In this document: positions 24,318 to 36,832 of the stretch, piece by piece | Layout: each line of letters starts with the position of its first letter | Position numbering within the stretch: position 1 is the stretch's first letter | Assembly: GCA_900239685.1 (NCBI GenBank) | Contig: OENT01000737.1 | Location: 1-64,000 of the forward strand | DNA length: 64,000 nucleotides | Direction of reading: 5' to 3' | DNA from: Rotaria macrura | Lineage: Eukaryota > Rotifera > Eurotatoria > Philodinida > Philodinidae | Made by a program: the position numbers and the translations under genes | Notes under the pieces: model-generated | Databases searched by the model: none | The model's input: only the letters and a program-made list of their open reading frames with translations | What the model was told of the DNA's origin: nothing

Positions 24318-24618
24318 CGCAGGTGGATCAAAACGGACGGCCGTAAACAGTATCGTAAACAGTCGTTTTTACATCGTATTCCACGGTTAAACGACCGTTT
24401 TAAGCCGCATTATGGCGTTTTAACGGGATCCGTATTACGGCCGTGCATGGACACCGTATATACGCGGTAAAACCCTCGTAAAGACAGCGTAATACTATCG
24501 TATTCTATAGAACATACGCCCGTAATACTTACCCTGTTAAAACGGGATAATACGACGCCGTAACGGGCTGTATTTTCATCGTATACGACCGTTTACGGAT
24601 CGTTCTATTCGACCTGGG
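24318..24618. mobile_element. Short inverted-repeat element, CCCAGGTCGA family, copy 2 (301 bp)
   Basis: The right end TCGACCTGGG (24609-24618) is perfect. The left end CGCAGGTGGA (24318-24327) has two mismatches. TA flanks both sides (24316-24317, 24619-24620), consistent with a 2-bp target duplication. The interior is packed with CGTAAAACG, CGTATACGAC and CCGTAATAC words in both orientations, like copy 1, but the order differs. Confidence 0.75.
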
Positions 24619-24620
24619 TA

Positions 24621-26507
24621 TTGAACTATGTTGATGCAACAGCATTATTTCTAATACAATCCTCGACGAAGAAATTTATCCACGATTCTGGAAATTTCTA
24701 TAAATAAACGACATCTATGGAAAGCGCTATACAAAAGTTTTAGCGTGCAAACTTATAATTTGTTTCGCAATCGTAATGTTTGAAATAGTATTGTTTCGAC
24801 ATAGTTCAACAGTACAGATTACAATTCGATGAATGAATCCTATTTTACTAGTAGAGTACTTAATAAAGTGCTTGATCGCAACACCAGAGATCTGTAAGAG
24901 TGGTTTATTGCATGCTGTCGGACTTCAACATTGGAATCTGAACGTCATTACGTGGCTAAAATTTCTCCAAAACCCTATCGGAATGATTCTCCTGGTCGTG
25001 TTCAAGAGAATTTCGAAGGAATCGATGGAGATTACTTAACCGATCCGAAATTTTGGCTTCTCAAAAGTGTAAAATTCCAGATTGACCTAAATCCAACATT
25101 GAAGTCTATAGAGCATATATATTTCTTGCTTCTATTATCCCCTACTTCGTGGTTTTTATTTGTTCAAGAAAAATAGTGATTCGTTTAATATATGAGAAAT
25201 CACCGATTCGCGATGAGTGGAGAAGAAAATACTATCACTAAACATAATTTATTAGTACAAAAGTTTCATTCTCTCGTCGGAATTTTCGATTTCGATCATT
25301 TATTTAAAAATACGCAAACTTTCCTTTCTCTACCATTTTAACTAAATGAGAATGTCTTCATATTGGTATGTAATTCGACACGACTGAATAAATATTACTA
25401 TCGATGAAATCAATTGTCACACTGCTCAGTTGCATTGTTGTTTGTATATAACGAATATTTCCTTTTTACTTACACTGAATTATAACTAATTTGTCAAATT
25501 TTTAAATGAAATGTGAGAATCATTTGAAGCGATCATTATAATGTTTTATTTATTTATTAGAATACAATCCTGTAAATATGAAAAACATTTGTGTTAAATG
25601 AATCCATAGATTTGAAGAAATCTATTTTATTCTGAGCACATCGTAGAATTACTTGAGAATAAATAAGCAGTCATTGATGGAATACTTTCTATTCTTATAG
25701 AAAAAAACGTATGAGTTCACTGTTTATTTTGTGAAACACGATCTAAAACTACTTAAGTGTTAAAGTATTGAGGGTAGAAGTTTTGGACATCTTCAAAGAC
25801 GAGTTAACTAATGAATTGTTCTCTAATTAATTGGAATTCATAGAAAATTAGGTTAGCAGTAGAAGGGCCGAAATGAAAAACATCGAAAATATTTTAAGTG
25901 ACTAGACGTTCTTTATTCTTGACATTTTACTATCATAATTAATATCATAGAATATAAGCAACTCAGAGTTTTAAAACAGAATAATGATAACATTTCATCT
26001 TTTCCTTTTAGTAACTCTAAGTGACAAACGATTTAAATACTGCACTATATTAATCAAATCATCATAATATCGTTTGCCAAGACTATTGATCCTACGTTGA
26101 ATTGCGATTGTTTTAGTTTGTTTCGTTCGGTCACCTAAACTTGTCGAAAACTGAATACGCATGGTATAAAAACGAATCTCTACATTTGGAAGAAATTTTT
26201 ATGAAAGACTGAATGCATGAATGATGAACTTGAACTCGATGATTAAAACGAGTACAAAATGCTAAAAAGAATATAAGAGCATGAGTTGTCAAGAGAATTA
26301 GAAAGAAACGTGCACCATTCGTATTTTTGTTCATTCTGATAAACAAACCATGAATACATCACTGAGATACAGCAAACTAAACTGAAGATAGTGAATGATT
26401 CTCATCGAATAAAGTTGAGCAAGTTGCAGTTATTATGTTGGAATTTCAATCGTTGAATAAGATTTTAGCTCTTTTCTAACAGATACAGTCTATCACCATT
26501 ATCAAGG
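24621..26507. other. Intergenic, no gene seen
   Basis: AT-rich DNA up to the assembly gap. The two overlapping ORFs at 24833-25176 match nothing known and lie in a word-rich segment (GGAATCTGAACG, CGGAATGATTCTCCTGG). No gene is called. Confidence 0.45.
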
Positions 26508-26933
26508 NNNNNNNNNNNNNNNNNNNNNNNNNNNNNNNNNNNNNNNNNNNNNNNNNNNNNNNNNNNNNNNNNNNNNNNNNNNNNNNNNNNNNNNNNNNNN
26601 NNNNNNNNNNNNNNNNNNNNNNNNNNNNNNNNNNNNNNNNNNNNNNNNNNNNNNNNNNNNNNNNNNNNNNNNNNNNNNNNNNNNNNNNNNNNNNNNNNNN
26701 NNNNNNNNNNNNNNNNNNNNNNNNNNNNNNNNNNNNNNNNNNNNNNNNNNNNNNNNNNNNNNNNNNNNNNNNNNNNNNNNNNNNNNNNNNNNNNNNNNNN
26801 NNNNNNNNNNNNNNNNNNNNNNNNNNNNNNNNNNNNNNNNNNNNNNNNNNNNNNNNNNNNNNNNNNNNNNNNNNNNNNNNNNNNNNNNNNNNNNNNNNNN
26901 NNNNNNNNNNNNNNNNNNNNNNNNNNNNNNNNN
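26508..26933. other. Assembly gap (426 N)
   Basis: A run of undetermined bases between scaffolded contigs. The real length may differ from 426. It lies at the edge of a repeat cluster, which probably caused the break. Confidence 0.99.
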
Positions 26934-27088
26934 CGCTAAAGGCTTTTTCTTCTAGAAGAAAAAGTATCTTATCGCGTTCAAGAAAGTTTTCGAAACATTT
27001 GTTTGTTTATTTTTTACTCATCCAAACGTAAATTGTGAGAATGAAACGTAGTATTGTAGAATCAGAATGTTGTACTCTTTTCAAATAT

Positions 27089-28545
27089 GTTACAAGCGAT
27101 GCAAAAGCCTTTGCAAAAATGTCAAACTGTGTTGGACCGTGTGGCTGACTTATTATCCAATCAATTTTTGTGTACTCAAAAAAGTGAGTACACTCTAGAA
27201 TCGGTCAGTGTGTCCGTCCGGCCGTTTACACGATAACTTTTTACAAATACATTCGATTGAGCTGAAATCTTTTGCACAGAATTGTCTCAACAATATCTCG
27301 GTCGAGTTCGAAGATGAGAAGGATCCGGCAAGAAATGGCTGAGTTATCGAAAAAACTGTCATTATTGACCTAACAATCCCTGAGGTGGGGTAAAGGGATT
27401 TTTTCAAAAACAAAATTTCTTCCCCAGAATTATCCACAACGTATATAAATCGACTCAGTCTTTAATTTTGATTCCGAATCTGATATTAGTTTTGAACCAA
27501 ACCGTAGCTTTCTAACAAAACATCGCCTGAAAATGCACAAAAACTGAATCCAGAAACCAAATGCCAAGATATGTCTCAGATGACCACTAGTTTTGGGGTT
27601 TCCCAGTAACGTTTACCAGGATACTTCTTCAGTGCACACATTTTAGAATGACTGATTTGTCTAATTCACTTTTTGAAGTACACATAACTTTCGGACTTAT
27701 AAGTCCGAAGTTTTCACATTTATTTTTTATTCGAACCAGTATTGTCTGAACTACGAATTTTCTACCAGGCATATTTTTCCACAAATGAATTTGAGAATGA
27801 ACGAAAAGTCCAAATCGAAGCAACTCTTAAAATGTGTTTTCAACTTCACAAGTTTATATTTCTCAATTATTTCGAGCCCGATGTATCAAACTTGAACAAA
27901 AAAAACTACATAAAAATGGAGAGAATAAAAATCTCTATCGATATTAACATTGGTAAAAGTTGCAGATTCATTCTTCAATCTCGAATCAAAAACGTATTAA
28001 AAGATAATCACCCAGTATCTTCAAAAATCGTGTATGAACTCAATTTAATCTGCGTTATTTGTTCAAAATATGTCAGACTGTAGAAATATTGCAGAATAAT
28101 TAATAAAAAAGAAAATTTTTTATCGTTATGCAATGACCACGTACAATGAAAAACGAAATTATTCAGTCTCTTTTAGAGAAGAACATATTTTGGGACAAAC
28201 ATTAAGAGTAAATATAATTTCCCATATACCAATGGAAATACCATTGTTGATGTTACAGAAATCATTATTTAATGTGTTTTCTCATTCATCTTCTGATTAA
28301 AAACAAACTATAGAAAATAGAAAAAAAACGTTGCTCGATAGTAAAGTTGCAAGGACGGCTTTAGAGGTGCTTCGATTTCGATTTTTCCTCGATCTCAGAT
28401 TCATTTTGAGAAAATATATCTGGTAGAAAATTTATAGTTCAGACATTGCTCTTTCCAATAAAAAAATAAGTTGATCGGTTTATAATTTAGCCACACGGTC
28501 TAAGACAGTTTGACATTTTTGCAAAGACTTTTGCATTGCTTGTTA
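27089..28545. mobile_element. DNA element with 75-bp terminal inverted repeats (about 1.46 kb)
   Basis: The left end (27089-27165) and right end (28471-28545) are inverted copies. CAAAAATGTCAAACTGT in the left arm is matched exactly in the right arm, and ACCGTGTGGCT likewise, with scattered changes between. The interior holds a 560-bp repeat at 27165-27726 that also occurs elsewhere in the window. A 113-codon ORF (27742-28083) follows; its product has no recognisable motif and is not called. It is probably a non-autonomous or decayed transposon carrying a nested insertion. Confidence 0.6.
27165..27726 (+). repeat. 560-bp dispersed repeat, copy A
   Basis: It is near-collinear with the reverse complement of 46705-47226. 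Shared anchors include TAGAATCGGTCAGTGTGTCC, TCGGTCGAGTTCGAAGATGA and TGATATTAGTTTTGAACC. The ends are related as imperfect inverted repeats: TGTGTACTCAAAAA at 27169 and TTTTTGAAGTACACA ending at 27684. Copy A is nested between the long inverted repeats of the surrounding element; copy B is not. Confidence 0.75.
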
Positions 28546-30016
28546 TTCAGAATAGTCCTCTTGCTCAAGGTTAATTAGCGATAAACAAAATGCTTGGCTG
28601 GCTCGCACATGATGTCTGTATTGAATTTAATTTGATGTATTTTTCTGTTTTGCACCAAACTTATTGAAGAAAAACCTTTTCGTAGACTACAATTTTGTTC
28701 TTCAAAATGTCGGATTTAATTTACTTTCACATCTTGAAATCACAGGCACGAAATCTATTATATATTCTATGCGAAGAATTTTTTAAAAGTCATGTTGACT
28801 TATGTATATCTGTTTACGCCTGTAAAATTTTCTTCCTATGATCTTAAATCAATTATCATATGTTTGCTATTCAACATCAACGCGTCAATTTTAAACGAAC
28901 GAAATAGTCTGATCGCACATATTCTAAGTGCCTAAAATTGTTAGTCGTCTCACAAATTAGTTTCCATCGTTAACCATCAAAAATCGATTCAGATTTTGCA
29001 CAATACTTTCTGCACATGCGTCCTTTGTGCGCTTGTAAAGCATTTCTATGAATGAAAGATTATAATTCATGATTCCTTGAAACTTTTTGACATGTTCGAT
29101 TTTATCATAAAATTTTATTTCATTGAAATTATATGCTCGAGATTTTATTATCCATTAACAAAAACAAGTGTATTTGTTTGTTTAGTAGGTGGAAATAATG
29201 TCTTGAGTATTTTATGCTAATTGATTTTTCGACACATTCTATGATAGATATTCATACATTCCAAAGAAAATACAATTGGTATGTTGAATGAATGTCAATA
29301 TTTCTTAATTGTATGTTTTTTTAACGAAAATTCTTTTAAATTATTCAATATACAATGGTACTATGATGAATGACGGTGATTATCTAAAATTTCTACGTTG
29401 ATATTTTGGTTTATATCATCGTTCTTCTTTCTCGCATATTAATTGTTACACATTTTTTGTTAATTCATGCATATGGTTAAATATTCTTTCTCATCTAAAT
29501 CATTCGGCTACTGATCTAATAATTACATACGTTGAAAAGTAATAGAGATGAGTGCATTGCAAGTTTTTAATTCCATTGGCATTTAAGTTATTCTCAGAAT
29601 CGATTCAAACAATTTTTTCATATGCCTAACAACTTTAAGATCCATAGTTTATACCATCGTTGTGTTGTGAGAGATTTATAACAAAAAAAATGTTAGATTT
29701 TACTGGCATGTGAGAAGAAAAAGGAATTTTTCGACTAATTCGATGCTCTATTGAAATAAATAGTTAAGTGAAATTTTATATTTTATTTCATCCTTCGTTC
29801 ACATTATTTGACATAAACATTGTATTTTTGTGTAAATTTGAAGGAAATGTGATTATAACTGTGTCAAGAATCAAGCTGGTGATTCGCAAACTATATAAAA
29901 AGAGATAACTCGTTGAGTAAGAAAATGATCAGCAAAAGAAATCTGTCTTATCAAATTTACTCGTGAAATAAAATGAACAAGTATTTTCTGAGAAAAAAAA
30001 AGTCATTATACTCACT
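28546..30016. other. Intergenic, no gene seen
   Basis: AT-rich DNA without a credible ORF, RNA gene or repeat that I can delimit. Confidence 0.45.
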
Positions 30017-30326
30017 CCCAGGTCGACGATTAAGGACTTCGTATACGGCTGTAAACGACCGTATACGCTCCCCACACGATCGTAAACGGTCGTATTATAG
30101 CGTTTTACATGGCCCAGTATTACGGTCATATATGGAGGTATACGGTCGAAAATGGAAACCGTTTACGGATTTTGTATACGAGGACAATAAACGATCGTTT
30201 CACTCTCCGTATATCGCCGTATCCCCCCGTATACGACACGGAGATATACGATCGTAATACTGGACCATGTATTTTGCCGTATTTCTCCGTATACGGTCGT
30301 TTACGACCGTGCTTGTTCGACCTGGG
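30017..30326. mobile_element. Short inverted-repeat element, CCCAGGTCGA family, copy 3 (310 bp)
   Basis: The ends CCCAGGTCGA (30017-30026) and TCGACCTGGG (30317-30326) are perfect. CT flanks both sides (30015-30016, 30327-30328). The interior is again dense in CGTATACGG, CGTAAACGG and CGTATTAC-like words on both strands, so five of the six frames have spurious ORFs. Confidence 0.8.
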
Positions 30327-30488
30327 CTCTTTAATGAGTCATTCGATTTGTACAGAAGATGTAAATAAAAAAGTTCTATTAGCAATAAAAATGTTCGCCC
30401 GTTAATATTGTTCCATTCGAAAAAAATTTACATTATACAGAAAAATGTAGAGAGATATTGTTGAGAAAAATAGTTTTTCGAGTATAAT

Positions 30489-31433
30489 TTAACCCTTTCC
30501 CGCCGAATGGTACCAAATGGACACATTGTGAAACTGTTTTATCAAAAACTGTTACAAACTTGTGTTGAATATCGTTCTGATAGCATGATAATTAGGGGTA
30601 ACGATGCTACAATTTGTTCATCTTTCATTCCAAATAAATGTACTTTGCTTTCTCAAAGCAGAATCTTGAGAATTGAGAACCATGGGGAATCCACGCAGTC
30701 TGATCTCTCACTGTTTCGAACATCTAATTAAAGTCAATATTCGAAGCACTAATTTCAAAGCTTTTGTTGATAGATTGCCGGTTTTCGTCCCAACTAATGG
30801 CAGTGTTTCAGTAGTGAATCATACAGTAAAAAACAAGAATGTTACCTTTTGGTCACATCCGGCAGCAACGGTACAAACATATAAAACAATTGATCTTTTT
30901 TTTCTACCTAGAGGGGTGTGACGGTTTATACTTTTTCTTAATCAATTCCTTGAAATTAGAAGAAAGATTATGTTTCTATCTTTTCTGTCGATGCCTCAAC
31001 TTAGTTATTCTAAGAATATTGTGAAAGACNTAGTTCGAAAACTTCCAGAACTTCTCTAAATTCTGAGTCTTATTTCAAGAAAATATGCAAATTTTGTATA
31101 ATTCCTTGATGTTTCACGATATTTTAGCGATAACTGAGTTGAGGAATCGATAGAAGAGGTAGAAACAAAGTCTTCATTCTAGTTTCAAGGTATGAGTTAA
31201 GAAACAGTAGAAATCATCAAACTCCTTTAAATAGAAAAAAGATTAATTTTTTGACATGTTTGTACCGTTACCGGCGGATGTGACCAAAAGGTAACATCAA
31301 GTGGTTTTGTGATGCACCATCTTCCCGGAATCGAATACTAGATTTTCGATATCTACGCAGTGACTCAAGTCTAAATACAATGGAGAAGATTTCTTTGCAC
31401 TCGTTCTTCTGGTAGCCGGCCAGAAAGGGTTAA
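30489..31433. mobile_element. TTAA-bounded fold-back element with CCCTTTC ends (945 bp), piggyBac-like
   Basis: It starts TTAACCCTTTC (30489-30499) and ends GAAAGGGTTAA (31423-31433). TTAA target sites with CCC-starting ends are typical of piggyBac elements. Inside, 30839-31030 and about 31108-31297 are long inverted arms. TGTTACCTTTTGGTCACATC (left) has its exact complement in the right arm, and CCTCAAC at 30994-31000 pairs with GTTGAGG at 31138-31144; both give an axis near 31068. The loop is only about 80 nt. No transposase is present, so it would depend on an enzyme encoded elsewhere. One N (31030) lies at the arm end. Confidence 0.7.
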
Positions 31434-31760
31434 CTGAATACAATCTGGCAAACAAATGCATGTTTATTTTAGTCTCTTTCTATCGTTCGTACACATCTGA
31501 AAAATAACTTATAGTTTTCATTTGAGTCAAGGTGATTCTATTTTGATGACTATAGCAGAAATTAAACACTATCCAATCTGTATTCTTCTTAATAATCGAT
31601 GACATATTGAACAAATGAATTTGTTTAGATGATTTTTGATTTATGTTGAAAGCAAGTGATATTGTAATTTTACTAGATTGATTCATATGTTTTGGGTTTC
31701 CTAAATAGAATATTTATTTATCATTTTCTATTAATAAAAAAGATGAACTTAATTCTTCTA

Positions 31761-34700
31761 TTAACTATGTTTATCATCGTTTAAGTCAAAAACTTCATGC
31801 ACACTCTGTTTCGCATTCTCATAAATTTGTTTCATTTTGTCGATTGGTGATGAGCTTGAATCATCATCGTCTTCATCTGAATCACTTTCACTTTCGCTTT
31901 CACTTTCACTTTCACTCTCACTCGCTGTTGATTCACTATCTTCTTCATCAGATTCGTCTTTATCATCAACATTCACTGATGATGATTCGGTTGTTGTTTG
32001 TAAAAGTTCATTTGCTTCATTGATTTCTTCGGCTGTCTCTTCTACATAAGTTGATTTAGTTGTTAATAATGTTGATGCTTCTTCTTGGACTATTTCTCTA
32101 GTAGCACGAAGTGTTGCACGAGTAGTTGTTGAAACGATTTCTGGTTCGGGAGTAGGCGGAGGCGGGGTTGTTTTATGAACACGGACGGTTGCAGGAGAAG
32201 TTTTAATAGTTGGTGGAAGACGTGTAGTCGTCGTTGGAATCGATGTGGTTGTAGTGGTCGGTGGAGGATTAGTCGTTGTTGTTGTTGTTGGTGAATGTTT
32301 ATTTTTGATTTTGACTTCAGTACCAATAATTTGAAAACGTTTTTTATTTTTCTTTCTCTGTGAATCAACACCAATGATTTTTTTAATGGGTCGTTCTTCT
32401 TCATCGAAATGTTTTACTTCTTCATTCGTTTCGAATCTCACCGATGTATGTGTTTGTGAACGAATTTGTTTTTTCTGTGGTTTTTCAATTGGTTTTGTTG
32501 GTGTTTTAGTTACAGGCTTGATTGTATCAGGTATAATTTCATTCGACGTATCAGCTTTAATGGTACGAGATGGTACGGTTTGTTTTGGTGAACGTTTATC
32601 TTTCTTCTTTTGTATTTTTTTCGATGAAACTTGTTTCGGTTGTTCATCATCGGTGCTAACTATTACCGTAGGTGTTGTAGTTGTTGTTGGCACATCTTTG
32701 ACTTCTTCGTCTTCATTACAAAATGCAAATGTAACAGGTAATGGCAAGAGACATATCGATTTTCGTCCTGTTGGTACAAGACCAAATAGAATATAACTTG
32801 ATGCACGACGAAAATATTCCATGAATGGTGTTTCATCAATATCATCGATATTCAAGATTTTTTCAATAGATTCTTCAACTTTCTTAATTATCTTTTCTTT
32901 TTCTAGTTGTTTAGCTAGTTTTCTTTCTTTTTTACTACGTTTACCAGCTTGAGATTCACGCATAGCAACGTTTATTGCATCGAGTTTACGTCGAATACGA
33001 TAACTAAAATTTATGACAAAGACAACAATCGATTCAATAGAGAACGAAATAGAAAAACAAACTGCAAGATTTAAACTAACCGAAATTGCCATCCAACTTT
33101 TCGTTCTTCTGATGTCAATCGTGCTAATACAGGATCAAGTCGTTCATCGAATGGTACATCATCATCAGATTTTCGTGTTAATTTAGCTAATGCTTCGGCT
33201 GCTTCATGCTTTTGTGCTTCTTGCATTTTCGATACACGATAACGATATTGCCATCCGACAATCTTCTTCTGTACGTCGGGTACTTTTTCATCTGATACAA
33301 CTTTTGGTGTTTCTGGAGATGATTCTGTCGTTTTCTCTTGTATGACAGAGAGTGTTTCCAAATCAAATGGAATACCAGTTTCTAATTTATTTTTGAAAAA
33401 AACAAAAACAAATCAATCATAAAATTCTTCGTCAATTTTCTTTTCTTATTTACCTTGTTGTTGTTTTTTTAATTCTTCTAATTTACGACGAATACGATAT
33501 CTATATGCCCATCCAACACGTCTACCTACTTCACTAATTCTACGTAATTCAGGATCCAAATGATCATATTCCCATTCAACACATTCATCATCACCAGCAT
33601 CATCGCCCGATTTACCGAGACCTTGTTGTTTACGTTTTTGTTCAACTTTTGATTTTCGTTTTTCTTCTTCATCATCAATATATTCACCACGTTGTTTTGC
33701 TTCAAGCATTTTACTTACACGATATCGATAACGCCAACCCACATTCGGTTTACCCTCCTAGAAGACAAAACAAAAACAGCAGGCAATGAAATGTTTGTCG
33801 TACTGTGGTTTTTCTTGCAACAAAGTTTCTTTTACTTCGACAGGAGCTGGTTCTTCTTTGGCTTCAGATGCAAACGGTTTATCTAAAACACGCTTACGTC
33901 TGCCACTTAATTCTTGTGGTGTTTTACGTTTGATGGCTTCTAAACCTAATTTTAAACGTTCTTGATCTTCACGAATATTTTCACGTAAACTATCGATGTA
34001 ACGTGAAACACGATATCGAAATTGCCAACCAACACGAGGTTTGAATAAACCATGCTCATATGAACGAACAATATCGACTGGATCAGTCATTTCTTCATAG
34101 GATTTCTTTCGACGACGTTCATTTATTTTCTCGATATCATTATCATCATCGGTATCTTCATCATCATTATGCTCAACTTTTTTTGTATTAAACAATTGAC
34201 GTTTTGGAACAAATTCTTGTGTGATAGATACTGTATTGACAATCTCTTGATTGGACCTGAACGATAGAATTAAATCGTTAATGAATCATCATCTTTCACA
34301 TGCATACATACAATTTCACTATTAATATTACAAGAAAAACTTCTCGCGTCCAACGCATCGATGTATTGATGTTAGAGATGAGTGAAAAAAATTTTCAATG
34401 ATGTTTCTCTCAGTTTATTTTCGACATTCACCTAATGACTGTTTTAAAGGTCCAAGCGTCTTGACGCTTAGCAGATCTAATTATAATATTTTTTCATTCT
34501 ATAAAATGACATTCCCGACCACATTGCGGTTTCGAGACTTCCAGGGTGAAGCATAAATTAGAAATGATTACAAAAACGATAAGCAGAAAATATCTTCTTA
34601 GACAAAGAATGCAAAGTATGTGTATTGATGAAGTTATCTCATAGACAAGATGTTCAACAGAACAGTCGTAGACTAATGTTGTAAGTAATAAATTGTCTAC

Positions 34701-36783
34701 ATAGAATTCATGTGAAATTTGAAATAATAACTATCAGTATATCGATTGCTATCGTTATGAGATTGACTATGGAATTATTGCATGTAGAAACGTTCTGATG
34801 AATCAACGAAATCAATGTATTAGTCGACATCAAACTTGACCTTCACAATAAAAACTTAGATCATTAGGCTTGTAGAGAGAAAGTTATTTCTAGAAAAAAA
34901 AAACTATGACTATAAATGTCATATAACATGTCTACACAGTAACCATCGTCGTGTGTAAGCAGAAATATACGATGACTTATGAAGATAAGAAGGGGCATCT
35001 ACTTATCGGTTTGCCTACAAGCGTTATCTGTCGTTATCGTAACAGCGGAGGTATGCCACAAAAATATGAGGGCACATCGATTGCCAAGGAAAATATTTAA
35101 GTAGTTGATAAAACTTACATGTCATTGTTAATATCATCATCGGAATTCGATTCATCATCTGTATCAATTTCGAGAAGTTTGCGCTTGGCAATTTTTGTAT
35201 AAGCTGAAGAACTTGTCTTCTTATTCGTCGGTTGTGAAATAAATCTTCCTCCTCCTATGGGTTTCTTAGCATGGCCAGTGCGTTTCACATTTTGATCAGC
35301 GAAATAGCGTGATATACGATAACGATATGCCCAACCAACTTTGGGTTTATGTACATTGTAACTTGTTTTTCTTGGTTTTACAAATGATTCTTCTGTAGGT
35401 ATTGAATGTTTAGCTTTTTTGACAGTTAATAATTGTCGTTTTGCTACACTCATCGATGACAATAATAAATCATTGAATACTAAAATAGATGGCTTATCAT
35501 TTAATTCATTAAAGTCAAGATTGAATTCATAATCATCTGTATCATTATTAGTTAAGAATAATGTTTCATCATAAATAGAAAGTAATTTTCGTGATTGACG
35601 ATTTTGTTCTTCATTTGTTGAAGAAAATACTTGATCGTCATCCTGTGTAAAATTGTTTTCGAGTATATCATCGGATAATTGAAACATATTTCTAACGAAA
35701 TGATAAGCTCGATCGACGACTGAATTATTTTTTTCATCAGGATCAATATTAGTCGATTCGTCGACATCTATTGCTTCTGTTGGTTCCTCGACGATGGGCG
35801 TTGGTTTTTCTCGTTTTGATTTTGTATTTGTTGATGATTGTGTTACAGTTGGTGGTGTTACTGATGGAGGAGGAGACCGAGTAGGAGCAGGTGTTGTTGT
35901 TGTTGGTGGTGGTGGTGGTGGAGGAGGAGAAGAAACTTTAATTTTAGTTGTTGCTTCTTTACTAGATGGTGGTGGTGGTGGTGGTGGTGTTCGAGTCTCA
36001 CTCGCCTTTTTTAAAGGTACTGTCTTTTCATGTGGTGTTGATTTTACATTGATCTTTTCTTTTTGCGATTTTTGTTTATCATTGGTTGGCAAAGGTTTCG
36101 TTTGAGTAACGACTTTTTTCTTTGCTTGACTTGTTGCATTATTGACTTTGGATGGTTTTGCTTTTTCTTCAGACTTTGTCTTCTTCGAAGTTTTGATCGT
36201 TTTCACGGATGCTAATGGGTCTGGATGGCTGATATGAAGTAATGCTCGACATCGATCACGTTCTTGATCATTAACAGCTACTAAATCTCGAGTTTTAGCA
36301 GTTGTTTCTTGTTTTTTAATCTTTTTTTGTACTTTAGGTTTTTTCTTTATTGGTCGCTTCTTTCGAAGTTTAGAAGGTTTATGTACTGTTTTTCGTTCGA
36401 CTTTTTTTGGCAATTTCGATTTAAGTAAATGACTATACGAACGAACTTTTTGGCCTAATTCTGTTGATGTTTGTGGTTGAATAAAAACTGTCACACCATG
36501 TTTATGATCGGTTCGGCTATACTTCGGTGGTGATGATGTTTTTGAAGATGAAGAAATAGGTTCTGATTTCTTCTCTCCAAGAGAAAAATTGAATTTACCA
36601 AAAAATAATAAACGGCGCGATGTTGGACATGAATCAATGCTAAACTGAAAAATTTATAAGAAAAACAAAACACATGTACGTAGCAAAATTCGGAAAAAAA
36701 TTGATGTTTATTACTTGTTGTTGTTCAGCTGTAGGCAGTAGTATAAGTAGAGAAAATGTGAAGTAAAAAAGGGAAAGATCCAT
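31761..36783 (-). CDS. Predicted secreted protein with six VGWxYRYR repeats (6 exons, 1287 aa)
   Basis: Exons in transcript order: 36715-36783, 35119-36644, 33836-34256, 33454-33757, 33081-33381, 31761-33003. All introns are GT-AG (70, 862, 78, 72 and 77 nt), and the joined frame is 3864 nt. Exon 1 encodes MDLSLFYFTFSLLILLPTA, a good signal peptide. Residues 60-400 are basic and then proline-rich, with PPPPPPP runs and Thr/Pro stretches. Six copies of [K/R]-x-VGW-x-[YF]-RYR-[IV]-[SR]-[RK] begin near residues 459, 607, 678, 753, 815 and 869. Each is followed by a charged helix (KMLEAKQRGE, RKLEELKKQQ). The tail has mucin-like Thr/Pro runs, then an acidic Ser-Glu/Asp block. I know no named domain with this repeat. 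The acidic, basic and mucin-like composition suggests an extracellular matrix, cuticle or secretion component; this is inference. Confidence 0.85.
34257..35118 (-). other. Long intron (862 nt) of the VGWxYRYR gene
   Basis: It is bounded by GTAAGT and TTCAG. The split codon AT|G restores Met and the frame. No gene or repeat is recognised inside. Confidence 0.7.
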
Positions 36784-36832
36784 ATTTCGCTCGATAATTA
36801 TCTTTGTGAATGTACACACGAATGTCTTTCCC

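Noticed and set aside
27195..28083. ORFs inside the 1.46-kb inverted-repeat element as possible transposase
   Set aside because: They are short, lack any DDE or other catalytic pattern, and overlap the dispersed repeat.
30507..31024. ORFs in the TTAA element as a piggyBac transposase fragment
   Set aside because: They come from hairpin arms and show no transposase motif.
31876..31925. TCACTT repeat as an intergenic microsatellite
   Set aside because: It lies in the last exon of the VGWxYRYR gene and encodes the Ser-Glu run.
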